From NCBI GenBank assembly GCA_014529385.2, contig CM043953.1, positions 83,179,838-83,243,837 on the forward strand: a stretch of 64,000 bases of DNA, read 5' to 3'. Made by a program: the position numbers and the translations under genes. This document shows, in pieces, positions 21,213 to 32,430 of the stretch. The stretch's first letter is position 1. The number at the start of each line of letters is the position of its first letter. The notes under the pieces were generated by a model. It did not search any database. It worked only from the letters and a program-made list of their open reading frames with translations, and was not told where the DNA came from. This DNA comes from Adiantum capillus-veneris. Taxonomy: Eukaryota > Streptophyta > Polypodiopsida > Polypodiales > Pteridaceae.

Positions 21213-22639
21213 TGATCCGAGCCTATCACAAATTTTTTGTTTACTATATTTTGTTGGTTTTCCCTGCTTCTAGAGGTTTACAATAAAAGAAAGAGTGAGA
21301 ACAACCTCTTGGAAAAATTCAAAAAATGACTGGATGGGAATTTTTCCTTGACTAGTTCACCAGAGGTGAAAGGTAGAACCTAGTGGTAAAGGCAAGGGAA
21401 AATATGTAAATGTGAAAAGAAAAGATATGATGTAGTTGTGGAGCCATGCACCCATGATTCAAGGGTCATGAGGGGTTCATATCATCATGGCTTTGGAGCC
21501 ATATAATGATTCAAACAGATGGGACCTAGGTGGAAGACTTGGTGAAGGAAGGAAACAGACACATGATTTTGTTGATTTTTTAAAAAAATACGTCCACTCC
21601 GATCCAAGAAAATTTGTCTTCATCAAAGTTGTAGCTTATGAGCTGGAGATTCTCACCATATTTCTTTTATAATTTTTGCAGCTACGGTCTAGGAAATATG
21701 GCAAAAATGGTGGATGCCAGTTTCTCCAACTGTGGTGAAGACCACCCCCTCTACCTTTACACACACACTTCCTTTTCCACATTGAGTCCTTCTCTAAAAA
21801 TCATCCATTAGTCTCCTCACCCTCCCCTCGTTTCTCCTCTCTCTCTCAAGTTTCTCCAACTGTGGTGAAGACCACCCCCTCTACCTTTACACACACCCTT
21901 CCTTTTCCACATTGAGTCCTTCTCTAAAAATCAGCCATTAGTCTCCTCACCCTCCCCTCGTTTCTCCTCTCTCTCTCAAGCTCATAAAACCATCACAAAT
22001 TCCTCTTCTAATCACCTCTCAAATCATGCTTAATCTTGTTGTAATTCATAAGTTTCATTCAATCCCTTTCTATTATTACTAGATATGCCTTGATTTTATG
22101 TAGATTCTTTACATTTTAAAATAAGGAAGCTCTTGGACTCAAGATATGGAGGAAGGAGTGAAGACAACACAAGTGATGATGGAGCCAATTAGTTGCAAAT
22201 AGGTCAACAAATCACTTGGAAGGAGCTTCTTCATTGGTGGAATGTCCCTAATCAAGCTTCATTTGTACAAATTGCACTTGGATCTTAACCTCACTCCTAA
22301 TCACTCTCTTGCCTATATAAAGAGGCCCCCCCCTTTGTAATTTCAAGTCTCCCTCAGCCTCATTGAGTCTTTGTATCACTCATCATAAGCCCATAAAGCT
22401 CATTCATTCACTCTATTCTTTGCACATTCTAGAGTGCAAATTGTTTATGCTAGTAACCTCCCCTCCTCTTACTTATGTTAATTAAGAGAGATCTTTTATG
22501 TGTGTGTGAGAGTGCTTGATGTGATTTTAGCTAAATCTTGAGTTTTTGTTTAGTAATCTACATGCTATTTGTGTTGGGAGTGCTTGAAGTTATCCATTCC
22601 TTGTACACACATTTAGGTTAATGCTTCATTCATAGTGAC

Positions 22640-22700
<61 letters not shown>

Positions 22701-22825
22701 CCCCTCTTTGCGTAGCGGTCCTAGTCCACACTTCCAAGACTAGGTGGTGCCCTCATCTCATTTCCCTTGTGGCGCAATGGAGTTTGTTTTGGTGTAGAGG
22801 CCGCCATTCCAAATTTCCTTCGTCA
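21213..22825 (+). repeat. Tat-like element 5' LTR
   Basis: 1613 bp, with TATA box TATATAAA at 22314-22321 and a (CT)n run at 22642-22696. It contains two copies of a 130-bp unit (21721-21850 and 21851-21980) starting TTTCTCCAACTGTGGTG, where the 3' LTR has one. Apart from this duplication and the CT length, the LTRs are very similar. Confidence 0.93.
22314..22321 (+). promoter_or_regulatory. TATA box of the Tat-like LTR
   Basis: TATATAAA followed by AGAGGCCCC; the same box is at 29973-29980 in the 3' LTR. Confidence 0.65.
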
Positions 22826-22968
22826 TAAATTGGTGCCCCCATGGAGGAGTTCTCAAGCAGTGCTCTGCCAATCCTATGAAGGAAGGTCCATCAAATTCTC
22901 CAAGACTTCCACTATGGTCTCCCCAAGAAGCTCAAGAGAAGAAGCGTCTTTATCGATAAACGGCACGT

Positions 22969-23379
22969 ATGTGGGTAAAGAGAGTTAACTACATATACCC
23001 TTCTTTGCTTCAAGGAAAATCTTGCAGTCATCAAGTCCCTAGGTCAAAGCATTGTGTTGAGTGCTTCGTGGCTAGTGTGAAGACACTTCCTTTGAAGCCT
23101 CGACTTCAGGTGGTGAAAACACTCTCAAACTCGGGTATTAACAAGTTTTTGGAGGGAGAGCTACACATCAATCGTGTGCGGTATTGGCAAGAGGCTACAT
23201 ATGTTGATGCACTCCAACTACTACTAGCAAGAAGGCTCAAGGTGGTTGAGAAGGTAGCCATTGAACCCTATGAAATCTACAAGGCTGAAGATGGTCACAC
23301 CAAAGCTAGGCTAATCACTGGTGAGAAAATTCTTCGCATCTCTCAAATGGTGGGATCCAAGAGAGCTGAACTTCAATGA
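22969..23379 (+). CDS. Unknown ORF in leader of the Tat-like element
   Basis: An open frame of 136 codons between the 5' LTR and gag. It encodes a mixed basic/hydrophobic protein with EVATYVDALQLLLARRL-like helical sequence and KARLITGEKILRISQMVG. A second ORF, 23602-23814, follows in another register with a hydrophobic tail. There is no zinc finger or catalytic motif and I do not recognise the family. Tat and Ogre elements often carry an extra ORF upstream of gag; the position fits, but homology was not testable here. It could also be spurious. Confidence 0.4.
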   Translation: MWVKRVNYIYPSLLQGKSCSHQVPRSKHCVECFVASVKTLPLKPRLQVVKTLSNSGINKFLEGELHINRVRYWQEATYVDALQLLLARRLKVVEKVAIEPYEIYKAEDGHTKARLITGEKILRISQMVGSKRAELQ

Positions 23380-23836
23380 AGTGCTTCATGGAAGTTTGTA
23401 GTTAATGCACAAATGAATAATCCCGTTTTCTACAACTTTCAATCAGATAGAAAGATTTTTTTCCAACAAAGATTGGTCTTGTATTTTGGAGCAGAGAGGT
23501 TGAGAGAGATATTGTTGTCCACTGACCCTATAATATTTCCTATTTTGGAGTATAATGTATCTTTTGATGTTCACATCTTCATCTTGCTTTAAGCATACTC
23601 CATGAATCATAGGGATTTATATGGACCTATCCAACCTCTTGCTAGACAAACTGTGCATATAATAGCTAGCACAAAGCTTAGGTTCCAAAACATCATAAGG
23701 AACTTACTAGGCCCTCGTCGTCTAGCTGAGATTAATGCATCTATCAATCCATTTATTCTACCCTTAATAAGATATGATTTGGGCCTAGACGTTTTCATCT
23801 TTGTGCTGTTTTGAGAGGAAGGCAACCCATCTTATC

Positions 23837-24670
23837 ATGGCTTTCCCTGATTTTTTTGGGCGTAGTGGGGAAAATGCTGAGGATTTTTTGGATAACTTGG
23901 AGATGGATTTTCTTGTCTCTGGGAGGGATGAAGAAGCATTGAAATTGAGAGCTTTTCCTTTGGTGCTCAAAGAAGAAGCTAGGGTGTGGTTCTAGGCTCT
24001 AGATCCAACCCAAAGAGCTGAATGGAAGGGATTGAAGGCGGCTTTCCTATGAAGATTCCAACAAGCCAATTCAGCAGAAGAACTATGGCAACGGCTTCTG
24101 GCCCTTCATCAAGTTGACCCTCATGGTTACGCAACCTATGAGGAAGGTTTTCTGAAACTTTGGGGGCCATGGTCAGATTCACTAAACCCTACTGAGCGAG
24201 CTCCCAATTGCCTCCAAAAAGATCGATTTATCTCAGGTTTGTGCCCCTTGCTAAGGGAGAAGGTAAAGAGAAAATTTCCAAATACTTTTGAAGATGCCTT
24301 AAGAATTGCTAGGGAAAAGAATCGAAAGATTCTCTATCAAGCCCAAGCTGGCTAGCCAGCTTTGGGAGGAAATATCACAACTATGGAAGCTTCTCACGTA
24401 CCTCCAAATGTGCCTAATGCACCAGGCCTCAATAGAGGTCAACAAGAAGATATGATCCAACAAATAAACAATCTCACAAACCAGCTAGAGGGTTTGAGAG
24501 TAAATCTTGTGCAGGGTGCAAGAAGGCCTATCAAGGGGAATGGTGGGAATCGGCCACCAATGCGACGTCAAGCAAGGGAAATGTTGTGTTACAATTGTGG
24601 GGAAAATGGCCACGGCATGTATAATTTTGCTCATCCCAGAAGATATGACTACCCTGTCAGAGGTCCTTGA
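23837..24670 (+). pseudogene. Tat-like element gag with damaged zinc knuckle
   Basis: Starts at ATG 23837 (MAFPDFFGRSGENAEDFLDN), followed by the retrotransposon Gag core: LRAFPLVLKEEARVWF, RAEWKGLKAAFL and a region ending in KRKFPNTFEDALRIAREKN. Three in-frame stops are visible: TAG after VWF, TGA after AAFL (Trp position) and TAG near 24354. The nucleocapsid motif reads CYNCGENGHGMYNF, so the last Cys of CX2CX4HX4C is Phe. The coding region ends at a TGA at 24668 and continues degenerate to 24830. The protein would form the particle; this copy cannot. Confidence 0.87.
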
Positions 24671-24843
24671 CAACAAGTAAGTCCTCCCCGTGCTAGAGCT
24701 CAAGCACAAGAGCAACCACAACCTCAAATTTTGCAGCCACCTCATGCTCAAGCTCAAGCCCCTACTACTCAACCAAATGTGATCATCATATGGAGGAGGT
24801 CTTCAAGGGCAGAAGCAACTAGGAAGAAATAGTTAAAGGGAAG

Positions 24844-25789
24844 ATGAAGATAGATGAAGTGGCTACAATGCCTATCAAGCGTGTGCATGTCCAAGATGAA
24901 GTAAGTAAAGAAACAAGCAAAGATGCAAGCAATGAAGAAAGTACATCTCGGGCAACTAAAGATGAATCCAAGAAGAGAAAGACCCGTACTAGGTCTCAAA
25001 TTGACATCTCTGATTTCCCTATGGGATCTCGGACACAACCTTATGACTTGATAGCTGATGTGAGTTCTCAAGGACCAAAGATTACTTGGCCACAACTACT
25101 TCATATCTCCCCAAAGCTGCGACGACAGTGGTCAAAAATGGTGAGCACGAGGGCGAAGTAAGCTAGTAAGTGTAATCAAAGCATATGGTCTCAAGGATAT
25201 AGTGCCTTTGGTGGAGGCTCAAATCAAGGGACAACAGATTCCAAAAACCTACATTGACAGTGGAGCAGAGGTTTGTGTCATGACAGAAAAGCTAATGCAT
25301 CAATTGGGTTTAGAGGTAATGGAATCATCAAACTTTAGGGCAAAAATGGCCAATAATGTCTCTATCACTTGTGTGGGTGTAGTGAAATCTTTGAGAGTTT
25401 CTGTTTTTGGAATCACTACAGAGGTTGATGCTTATGTGATGCCAGTGAAGGGAGAAGGATACCCCCTTATTTTAGGACGACCTTCGCTCATGGGTATAGG
25501 AGCTAGACAAGATTGGGCAACAGGAGACTTGGAGTTGAGGCCTTGTGTGGGTGGCCATAGTGGGAAGGTGGTTTATAACTTGAAGAATGGGCGACAAGAG
25601 AACCTTGAACTAGAGACTCCAGCTGATGAGTGGAGCTCAAGTGGATGCTCCTCATCCATGGACGAGGAAGAGATTTCAAGTGAAGAGAGTGATAGCACTC
25701 TCGAAGTCATGGGCGTCACCATAAAGGAAACTACTCATCAGAAGATAACCCAAGGATCCAAATGGAGAATGTGTGGGATGCCAGCCTAG
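24844..25789 (+). pseudogene. Tat-like element linker and aspartic protease
   Basis: A charged, Lys/Ser/Thr-rich linker (24844-25161) precedes the protease. The frame shifts near 25140, after which the sequence reads KLVSVIKAYGLKDIVPLVEA and then the active site TYIDSGAEVCVMTE, with D-S-G intact, and the later YPLILGRPSLMGIGA, matching the retroviral-type ILGRxxL flap. An acidic Ser-rich stretch (SSSMDEEEISSEESD) links it to RT, and the frame shifts again near 25770. The protease itself looks intact and would cleave the Gag-Pol precursor if translated. Confidence 0.88.
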
Positions 25790-26742
25790 AGAAGATGTTA
25801 TCCAAGGATATAAAGGAAGAAGAAAGGGAGGGTTATGTAAATGTTCTCAAGAAGCATGCATCATTGTTTTTTTCTGATTACACTCACATTACAGGTGTCA
25901 CTGCAGTGAAGCATCATATTCGTCTAAAAGAAGGGAGCAAGCCAGTAGTACAAAAACTAAGAAGATTAGGAGTTGTGCAACAAAATTCACTATTGTCCGA
26001 GGTGAAGAGACTCTTAGAAGCAGGATTCATATACCCAGTAGAAGATTCGGAATGGGTCTCCCCAGTAGTGGTGAGGCCAAAGAAGAATGGTAAATGGCGA
26101 GTGTGCATGGATTACAAGCCACTAAATGCTGCAACAAAAAGGGACCACTTCCCTCTCCCATTTCAAGATGAAATTCTAAATGAAGTAGCAGGCCATGAGC
26201 GATACACAGTGTGTGATGGATACTCCGGCTACTTTCAAATACGTATTGCAGAGGAGGACCAAAAAAACACTACTTTCATCACACCATGGGGCTGTTTTGC
26301 ATTTTGAGTCATGCCTTTTGGTCTCACCAACGCTCCAGCCACCTTTCAACGATTCATGAATATGGTCTTCCAACCTTACTTTGGTAAGTCCATAAGGGTT
26401 TTCATAGATGAATTTTGTATTTACAGCTCCAAAAGTATGCATCTCGGAAAAATTGATGAAGGATTTACTCGTTTAGCTAAGTTGGGTGGACAACTAAACA
26501 AGGACAAATATCACATTGGGGAAAGCAAGGTTACACTATTGGGGCATGTAGTGTCCATTGATGGAATCAAGGTAGATCCTGAAAAGATAGAAACATTGTT
26601 AAATCTACCTTCCCCAACTTCCATCAAACAATTAATCTCTTTCTTGCAGAAGCTAAGATATTTGAGTAGATTCATACACTTACTCTCCCAAGTGATATTT
26701 CCTCTACAACAGCTGACTCGTCGAGAAGCTTGTTTGGAGTGA
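25762..26742 (+). pseudogene. Tat-like element reverse transcriptase with IDE active site
   Basis: Conserved blocks in order: [74 protein letters not shown], and the catalytic strand RVFIDEFCIYS. The usual (F/Y)xDD is FIDE here, so the second catalytic Asp is Glu. One in-frame TGA at 26305-26307 replaces an Arg before VMPFGLTN, a CGA to TGA type change. The thumb-like segment GHVVSIDGIKVDPEKIE follows. The frame shifts near 26725, within LTRREACLE. Copying of RNA to DNA would be impaired. Confidence 0.9.
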
Positions 26743-26776
26743 AGAAAGTAATGGGCATTTTAGAGAGATAAAAAAA

Positions 26777-27515
26777 ATGTTAGGGTCACTCCCTGTAATC
26801 CTCCAACCTTGTTGGGAAGAAACATTCTTTGTAAACCCTAGTGTGGGAGAAGAAGCCATTGGTGCTTTCCTCCTACAAAAAGATCCAAAAACATCCTTTA
26901 TGAGGCCTGTGTATTTTGCTAGCCGCCTCATTGAAAACACAGAGAAGGCCTACACCCTGATGGAATAGCTAGTGTTAGCCCTCATGTTTGAGGTAACCAA
27001 ATTTCGGCCATACTTGCTGCCAAAGAGGTTTGTAATTATCACTGTGGAGGATATGTTTCCCTATGCACTACAACATATGGAAATCTCTAACAAAATAGCA
27101 AAGTGGGTGGTGCGACTTCAAGAGTTTGATTATACAATACAAGTTGAAAGAACAACTCGAGCATGCTTAGCCGACATTTTAACAAACAAGTGCTATGAAA
27201 AAGTTTTCCATTTGAAGAGAAAGGAACTTCCACCACCGCCAGCTCTAGAGGCTCTGGTCAATGCTTATAGCCTCTACTTTGATGGAGCATACAAGAGAAC
27301 CAAGGATAAGGCAAGTGCAGGCATAGTGGTCTTATCTCCATTGGGAGAGAGGATCCATGGTGAAGGGATCACTCTAGAAGATGTCCACTCCAACAATGAA
27401 GCAGAATATCAAGCTCTAATTCATGGCCTTTGTTGGTGCCTGGATAATTCAATTGAGAGATTAAATTCCTTTGGTGACTCCATGCTTTTGGTAAGGAAAA
27501 TGCAAGGTACATGGG
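26777..27515 (+). pseudogene. Tat-like element RNase H and second RNase H
   Basis: The first RNase H is seen as AIGAFLLQKDPKTSFMRPVY, YFASRLIENTEKAYTLME, a TAG, and LALMFEVTKFRPYLLPKRF. After a linker (VERTTRACLADIL), a second, independent type-I RNase H starts with AYSLYFDGAYKRTKDKASAG, then SNNEAEYQALIHGL and NSFGDSMLLVRKMQG. These carry the D-G, E and D positions expected of the domain. This duplication defines Tat-lineage Gypsy elements. The frame shifts at about 27515 into the integrase frame. Confidence 0.88.
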
Positions 27516-28964
27516 CGTGCAAAAATGCCAGTCTCTCCTCATCAGAGCCAAAGCTCTGATGAGGAGATTTAGGGAGGCACAAGTACATCATGTGCCAAGA
27601 GACCAGAACAAGGATGCAGACCACCTACCATCATCGAAGTTAAATGAGTCAATAGTGGGAGCAGTGTCCATCCAACTTCCACTTCAGCAAGGCAAGGAGG
27701 ACTTAGAAGATATTATGCACATTTTGGAGCAAGGAGAGGCTCCTAAACACTTGAATGCAGGGGAAAGGCGATGGTTAGCTAGGAAGGCTACCAGGTATCG
27801 CATAGTAAATGATAATTTGTATTGCCTTGGTAAGGATGATGTGCTTAGGAGAGTGCCTTTGAAGAGTGAAATTGAAGAGATTTTAAAATCTTGTCACAAT
27901 GATGTGTGCGGAGGACACTTTGCACATGACATCACTAGTAGAAAGATTCTACAAGCTGGGTTTACTTGGCCAAGTCTTCATCGTGATGTTAAATACAGGT
28001 GTCAAACATGTGATGAATGTCAGAAAGCAGGACCACGACGGCTCATAGCTAAACCTCAGAACCCAATAAAGGTATATGGTCCCTTTGAGAAGTGGGGAAT
28101 TGATGCCATAGGGCCTCTACCACGCACTCAATCAGGTAAAGAGTACATCATTATGGGAGTAGACTACATGACTAGATGGGCTGAGGCTATGCCAACCAAT
28201 AGAATTACTGCTAAGGATGTGAGTCAGTTCATCTTTGACCACATCTGTTGACGGTTTGGCACCCCTCTTGAAATACTATCTGATAGAGGACCAGGGTTTA
28301 GAAAAGACTTGGTAGGAGAACTCATGCAGAAGCTAAATATTCAGCATCAACACTCTACTCCTTACTACCCTCAGTGCAATGGCTTGGTGGAAAAGGTAAA
28401 TGGAATCATTTGCAAAATTCTCACCAAACAGGTACATGCCAGGCGCCAATATTGGGACAAACACCTGAATGGAGCTCTATGGGCCTATTGAACCTCCTTC
28501 AAAACCGCATTAGGGTACACACCCTTTCATTTGGTTTATGGAAAGGAGGCACTTTTTCCCATTGAAGTGAAGTTAACATGTCTTCGAATATTGGGTAGCC
28601 AGGTAGGCTCTCAAAAGGAGAAAGTACATCAAAGGATCATGGATCTAGAGAGGCTGCAATTGGATCGTGAAGAAGCCATCAACCACTACTCTCAACAAGC
28701 AGACAAAAGTTCAACAAAAAGCTAGCATCTAAAGACATCAAAAAGGGATCTCTGGTGCTTCGATATGTCGATCGCTTCGACACTCGTAAGGATGGAAAGT
28801 TTCTTTTTCGATGGGAAGGCCCGTTCTTGGTCACCAAAAAGTTCAAAAATGGCTCTTACAGACTTCAAGACATTGATGGTAAAGTGCACAAGACCAGGAC
28901 AAATGGATGGCGTCTAAAGCCTTATCACATCAGAATAAGGTCAGCCCAAGATCAAACAAAGTAG
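27515..28964 (+). pseudogene. Tat-like element integrase
   Basis: Begins with the end of the second RNase H (VHHVPRDQNKDADHL). The zinc finger is CHNDVCGGHFAHDIT ... CQTCDECQKAG. The DDE core shows GIDAIGPLPRTQSGKEYIIM, a TGA before RFGTPLEILSDRGPGF, and CNGLVEKVNGIICK, so D, D and E are present. Another stop occurs at about 28489, and the frame shifts near 28720, after which LRYVDRFDTRKDGKFLFRWE and NGWRLKPYHIRI form the usual C-terminal GPF/Y-like end. Catalytic residues are intact; the reading frame is not. Confidence 0.88.
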
Positions 28965-28989
28965 GCTAGAGGCATAAATACCTCTAGCC

Positions 28990-29005
28990 AAGTTTGGGGG
29001 GGCTA
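28990..29005 (+). other. Polypurine tract of the Tat-like element
   Basis: AAGTTTGGGGGGGCTA lies directly before the 3' LTR start at 29006. Confidence 0.8.
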
Positions 29006-30298
29006 TGATCCGAGCCTATCACAAATTTTTTGTTTACTATATTTTGTTGGTTTTCCTTGCTTCTAGAGGTTTACAATAAAAGAAAGAGTGAGAACAACCT
29101 CTTGGAAAAATTCAAAAAATGAGTGGATGGGAATTTTTCCTTGACTAGTTCACCAGAGGTGAAAGGTAGAACCTAGTGGTAAAGGCAAGGGAAAATATGT
29201 AAATGTGAAAAGAAAAGATATGATGTGGTTGTGGAGCCATGCACCCATGATTCAAGGGTCATGAGGGGTTCATATCATCATGGATTTGGAGCCATATAAT
29301 GATTCAAATAGATGGGACTCAGGTGGAAGACTTGGTGAAGGAAGGAAACAGACACATGATTTTGCTGATTTTTTTAAAAAATACGTCCACTCCGATCCAA
29401 GAAAATTTGTCTTCATCAAAGTTGTAGCTTATGAGCTGGAGATTCTCACCATATTTGTTTTATAATTTTTGCAGCTACAGTCTAGGAAATATGGCAAAAA
29501 TGGTGGACGCCAGTTTTTCCAACTGTGGTGGAGACCACCCCCTCTACCTTTACACACACACCCTTCCTTTTCCACATTGAGTCCTCTAAAAATCAGCCAT
29601 TAGTCTCCTCACCCTCCTCTCGTTTCTCCTCTCTCTCAAGCTCATAAAACCATCACAAATTCCTCTTCTAATCACCTCTCAAATCATGCTTAATCTTGTT
29701 GTAATTCATAAGTTTCATTCAACCCCTTTCTATTATTACTACATATGCCTTGATTTTATGTAGATTCTTTACATTTTAAAATAAGTAAGCTCTTGGACTC
29801 AACTATGGAGGAAGGAGTGAAGACAACACAAGTGATGATGGAGCCAATTAGTTGCAAATAGGTCAACAAATCACTTGGAATGAGCTTCTTCATTGGTGGA
29901 ATGTCCCTAATCAAGATTCATTTGTACAAATTGTACTTGGATCTTAGCCTCACTCCTAATCACTCTCTTGCCTATATAAAGAGGGCCCCCCCTTTGTAAT
30001 TTAAAGTCTCCCTCAGCCTCATTGAGTGTTTGTATCACTCATCATGAGCCCATAAAGCTCATTCATTCACTCTATTCTTTGCACATTCTAGAGTGCAAAT
30101 TGTTTATGCTAGTAACCTCCCCTCCTCTTACTTATGTTAATTAAGAGAGATCTTTTATGTGTGTGTGAGAGTGCTTGATGTGATTTTGGCTAAATCTTGA
30201 GTTGTTGTTTAGTAATCTACATGCTATTTGTGTTGGGAGTGCTTGAAGTTATCCATTCCTTGTACACACATTGAGGTTAATGCTTCATTCATACTGAC

Positions 30299-30390
<92 letters not shown>

Positions 30391-30504
30391 GTAACGGTCC
30401 TAGTCCACGCTTCCAAGACTAGGTGGTGCCCTCATCTCATTTCCCTTGTGGCGCAATGGAGTTTGTTTTGGTGTAGAGGCCACCATTCCAAATTTCCTTC
30501 GTCA
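29006..30504 (+). repeat. Tat-like element 3' LTR
   Basis: 1499 bp, collinear with the 5' LTR, with a single copy of the 130-bp unit and a much longer (CT)n run (about 30300-30386). TATA box at 29973-29980. Confidence 0.93.
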
Positions 30505-32016
30505 ACGGGGCAAATGGTAAAGGGGCCCAAATGAGAGATGATCTATTAAAGAGCAAGTCTAACAAATTGAGCATAAGACCTTAGGGTTAGCTTCATTGAA
30601 GACCTCCAATAATGTGTGTAAAAGGCCTTTGACCTTAGGTAAGCTAGGGCTGAGCTTGAGGCGCGGGAACCCAACCCAGCTCGAGGTGCTTGTTCTGCTT
30701 GTTATGCTTGATGACTAAGGTGCTTGAGGTGCTTGATGATTGAGGTTCTTGAGATGATTGAGGTGCTTAATTATTGAGATGCTTGAGGTGCTTGACATGC
30801 TTGAGATGCTAGGGTTGCACTTGAGGTGAGAAACCAGCCCAAGCTTAAAGTGCTTATGGGCCAAGCTTGTGGTGGGAAGTGGGCCTATGCATAAGGGGCT
30901 TAAGGTGTCAAAAATTCAAAGATTCAATCCCTACAAGTAGGGGGAAAGCCCTACATGAGGGGGGGATGAGAGACAACACCCACACACTCACACAAGGCAT
31001 GCATGGTACAAAGAAAGCAAAAGGGACACTTGTCAAGTTCCTCCTCATGTTGCCCTCATGGTGTGCCTGAAGCCTATTGGTTGGCCACCTAAGGGGTCCA
31101 ATAATAATTTAGGAGATTTAAGTAATTGATTTAGCATTTATCTAGCCCTCTCTCTCAAAGGGGAAAGGGGGACACTTGTCTCAAGTCTCTACCCTTGCTG
31201 CTTGTAATGCCTCCTGCTTGTGATTGGCTAGGCCTGGAGGGGTCCAATGAGCTTCAAGCATGATCTACAAGGGAGGGTCGACCCAAGCAAGCTAGGGGGT
31301 TTCTTAGGGGGTATACTTACCCACACACACTCACAAACACTCTCATTGTGTGCTATGAAAAGTGCAAGAGCTCCCTCTCCTTCTCCAAGCAAGTAGAGGT
31401 TGAGAGCCTACACCAACACTCTTCGATATGGAGTGCAAATCCAACCAAGATCCATGCTTCAATGCTTAATCTTGTCATCTCCTTCTTCTTCATTACTATG
31501 CTATTATGTATGCTAGCAACAAGAGTTATGATAAGTGAGGAACTAATTCTTTCTCCTAGGAAATGTTTCTTCTTCCTCTTCCCTACCCTCATTCCCTGCT
31601 AGCTCTCTCCACCTTCGAAGGTGTTTGAGGTCTTGGGACTGAGGCTTGGGATAGTTAAATCTTTCTTCAAGTTTATGTTATGTTTGTGATTCATGAAGCT
31701 TTCCATCTTCATTGCATCACCTAGGTCACAAGGAACACAAAGATTGTATTGTAACAAGTCTCTCTTAATGGGAGACATCATAATACAAATGCCTATTGGA
31801 GGGGGGACCGGCTCCACATAAATCCGGTCCTCAACTATTGTCATGTTCTCTAAATTATCTCTCTTGCAAAAGTATTGTTCATGCCAAGTTAACTAATTGC
31901 TATGATTATGTTACTATCTTCAATTATGTTCACCCGCTATGCTCACAAAGTCATTTCTCAAAAGTACTCTCATTAATTTCCGCTACTCTCAAATTAAATA
32001 GGCCAATTCCATTACA
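30505..32016 (+). repeat. LTR (3' part) of Gypsy element C
   Basis: The LTR ends in CCATTACA at 32016, directly before a tRNA-iMet primer site. Its left limit is unclear because the Tat-like element abuts it. The LTR might begin near 21169 on the far side of that insertion, or this may be independent flanking DNA. It holds a minisatellite of GCTTGAGGTGCTTGATGATT units at about 30640-30830. A diverged inverted copy of 31200-31575 is at 38890-39250. No internal ORF of note. Confidence 0.65.
30640..30830 (+). repeat. GCTTGAGGTGCTTGATG minisatellite
   Basis: Short units around GATGCTTGAGGTGCTTGA recur eight or more times with substitutions. Confidence 0.8.
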
Positions 32017-32430
32017 TTGGTATCAGAGCATTTGGTTTCTTTTTTCTTGCTTAAGAAGAGAGGTCCTTAAGTAGCCTAAAAATGGTTGATGTTGTTAATT
32101 ATATTAGGGTAAGTGGAACAGGGATCTATTATCGGTTTTGTTGAGCCCACTATGTGGGGGATGGAGCACACCTCGGGAGCTTTGGACTTAATAATGGAGT
32201 CTTTTTAGACTTGCCTATGGCTTTACCATTATTGAGCCATAAGAAGTCCGAAAGGAGCTAGCCCTTGGCAACTCTGCTATGTTAGACCTACTCCTCTACT
32301 CTCTATAATTAACCACTTCGAGCCGTGGGTGTAGATACTTAAGAGCCAATTTTCAAAGGCTAAGAGGAGTGTCAACTAAGGTTTTGAATTGCCAAAGCAT
32401 ACACTAAGTACATACATAAATTTTGTTAAC
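32017..32430 (+). other. Gypsy C primer binding site and leader
   Basis: TGGTATCAGAGC at 32018-32029 is the tRNA-iMet primer site, one base after the LTR. The remaining leader up to the gag ATG at 32431 has no recognisable feature. Confidence 0.88.

Larger units (their letters stand above)
21213..30504 (+). mobile_element. Tat-like Ty3/Gypsy retrotransposon with dual RNase H
   Basis: LTRs at 21213-22825 and 29006-30504 both begin TGATCCGAGCCTATCAC and end CCTTCGTCA. ACGG flanks both outer ends (21209-21212 and 30505-30508), consistent with a target duplication (AACGG if the last A is shared). Inside, in order, are a leader with an unknown ORF, gag with zinc knuckle, protease, RT, RNase H, a second type-I RNase H, and integrase, then a G-rich tract directly before the 3' LTR. 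The extra RNase H between the RT-linked RNase H and integrase is the hallmark of the Tat lineage. About five frameshifts and several stops make it non-autonomous. Length is about 9.3 kb. Confidence 0.93.

Noticed and set aside
30228-30422. Ser-Leu repeat ORF
   Set aside because: Translation of the (CT)n run in the Tat-like 3' LTR.
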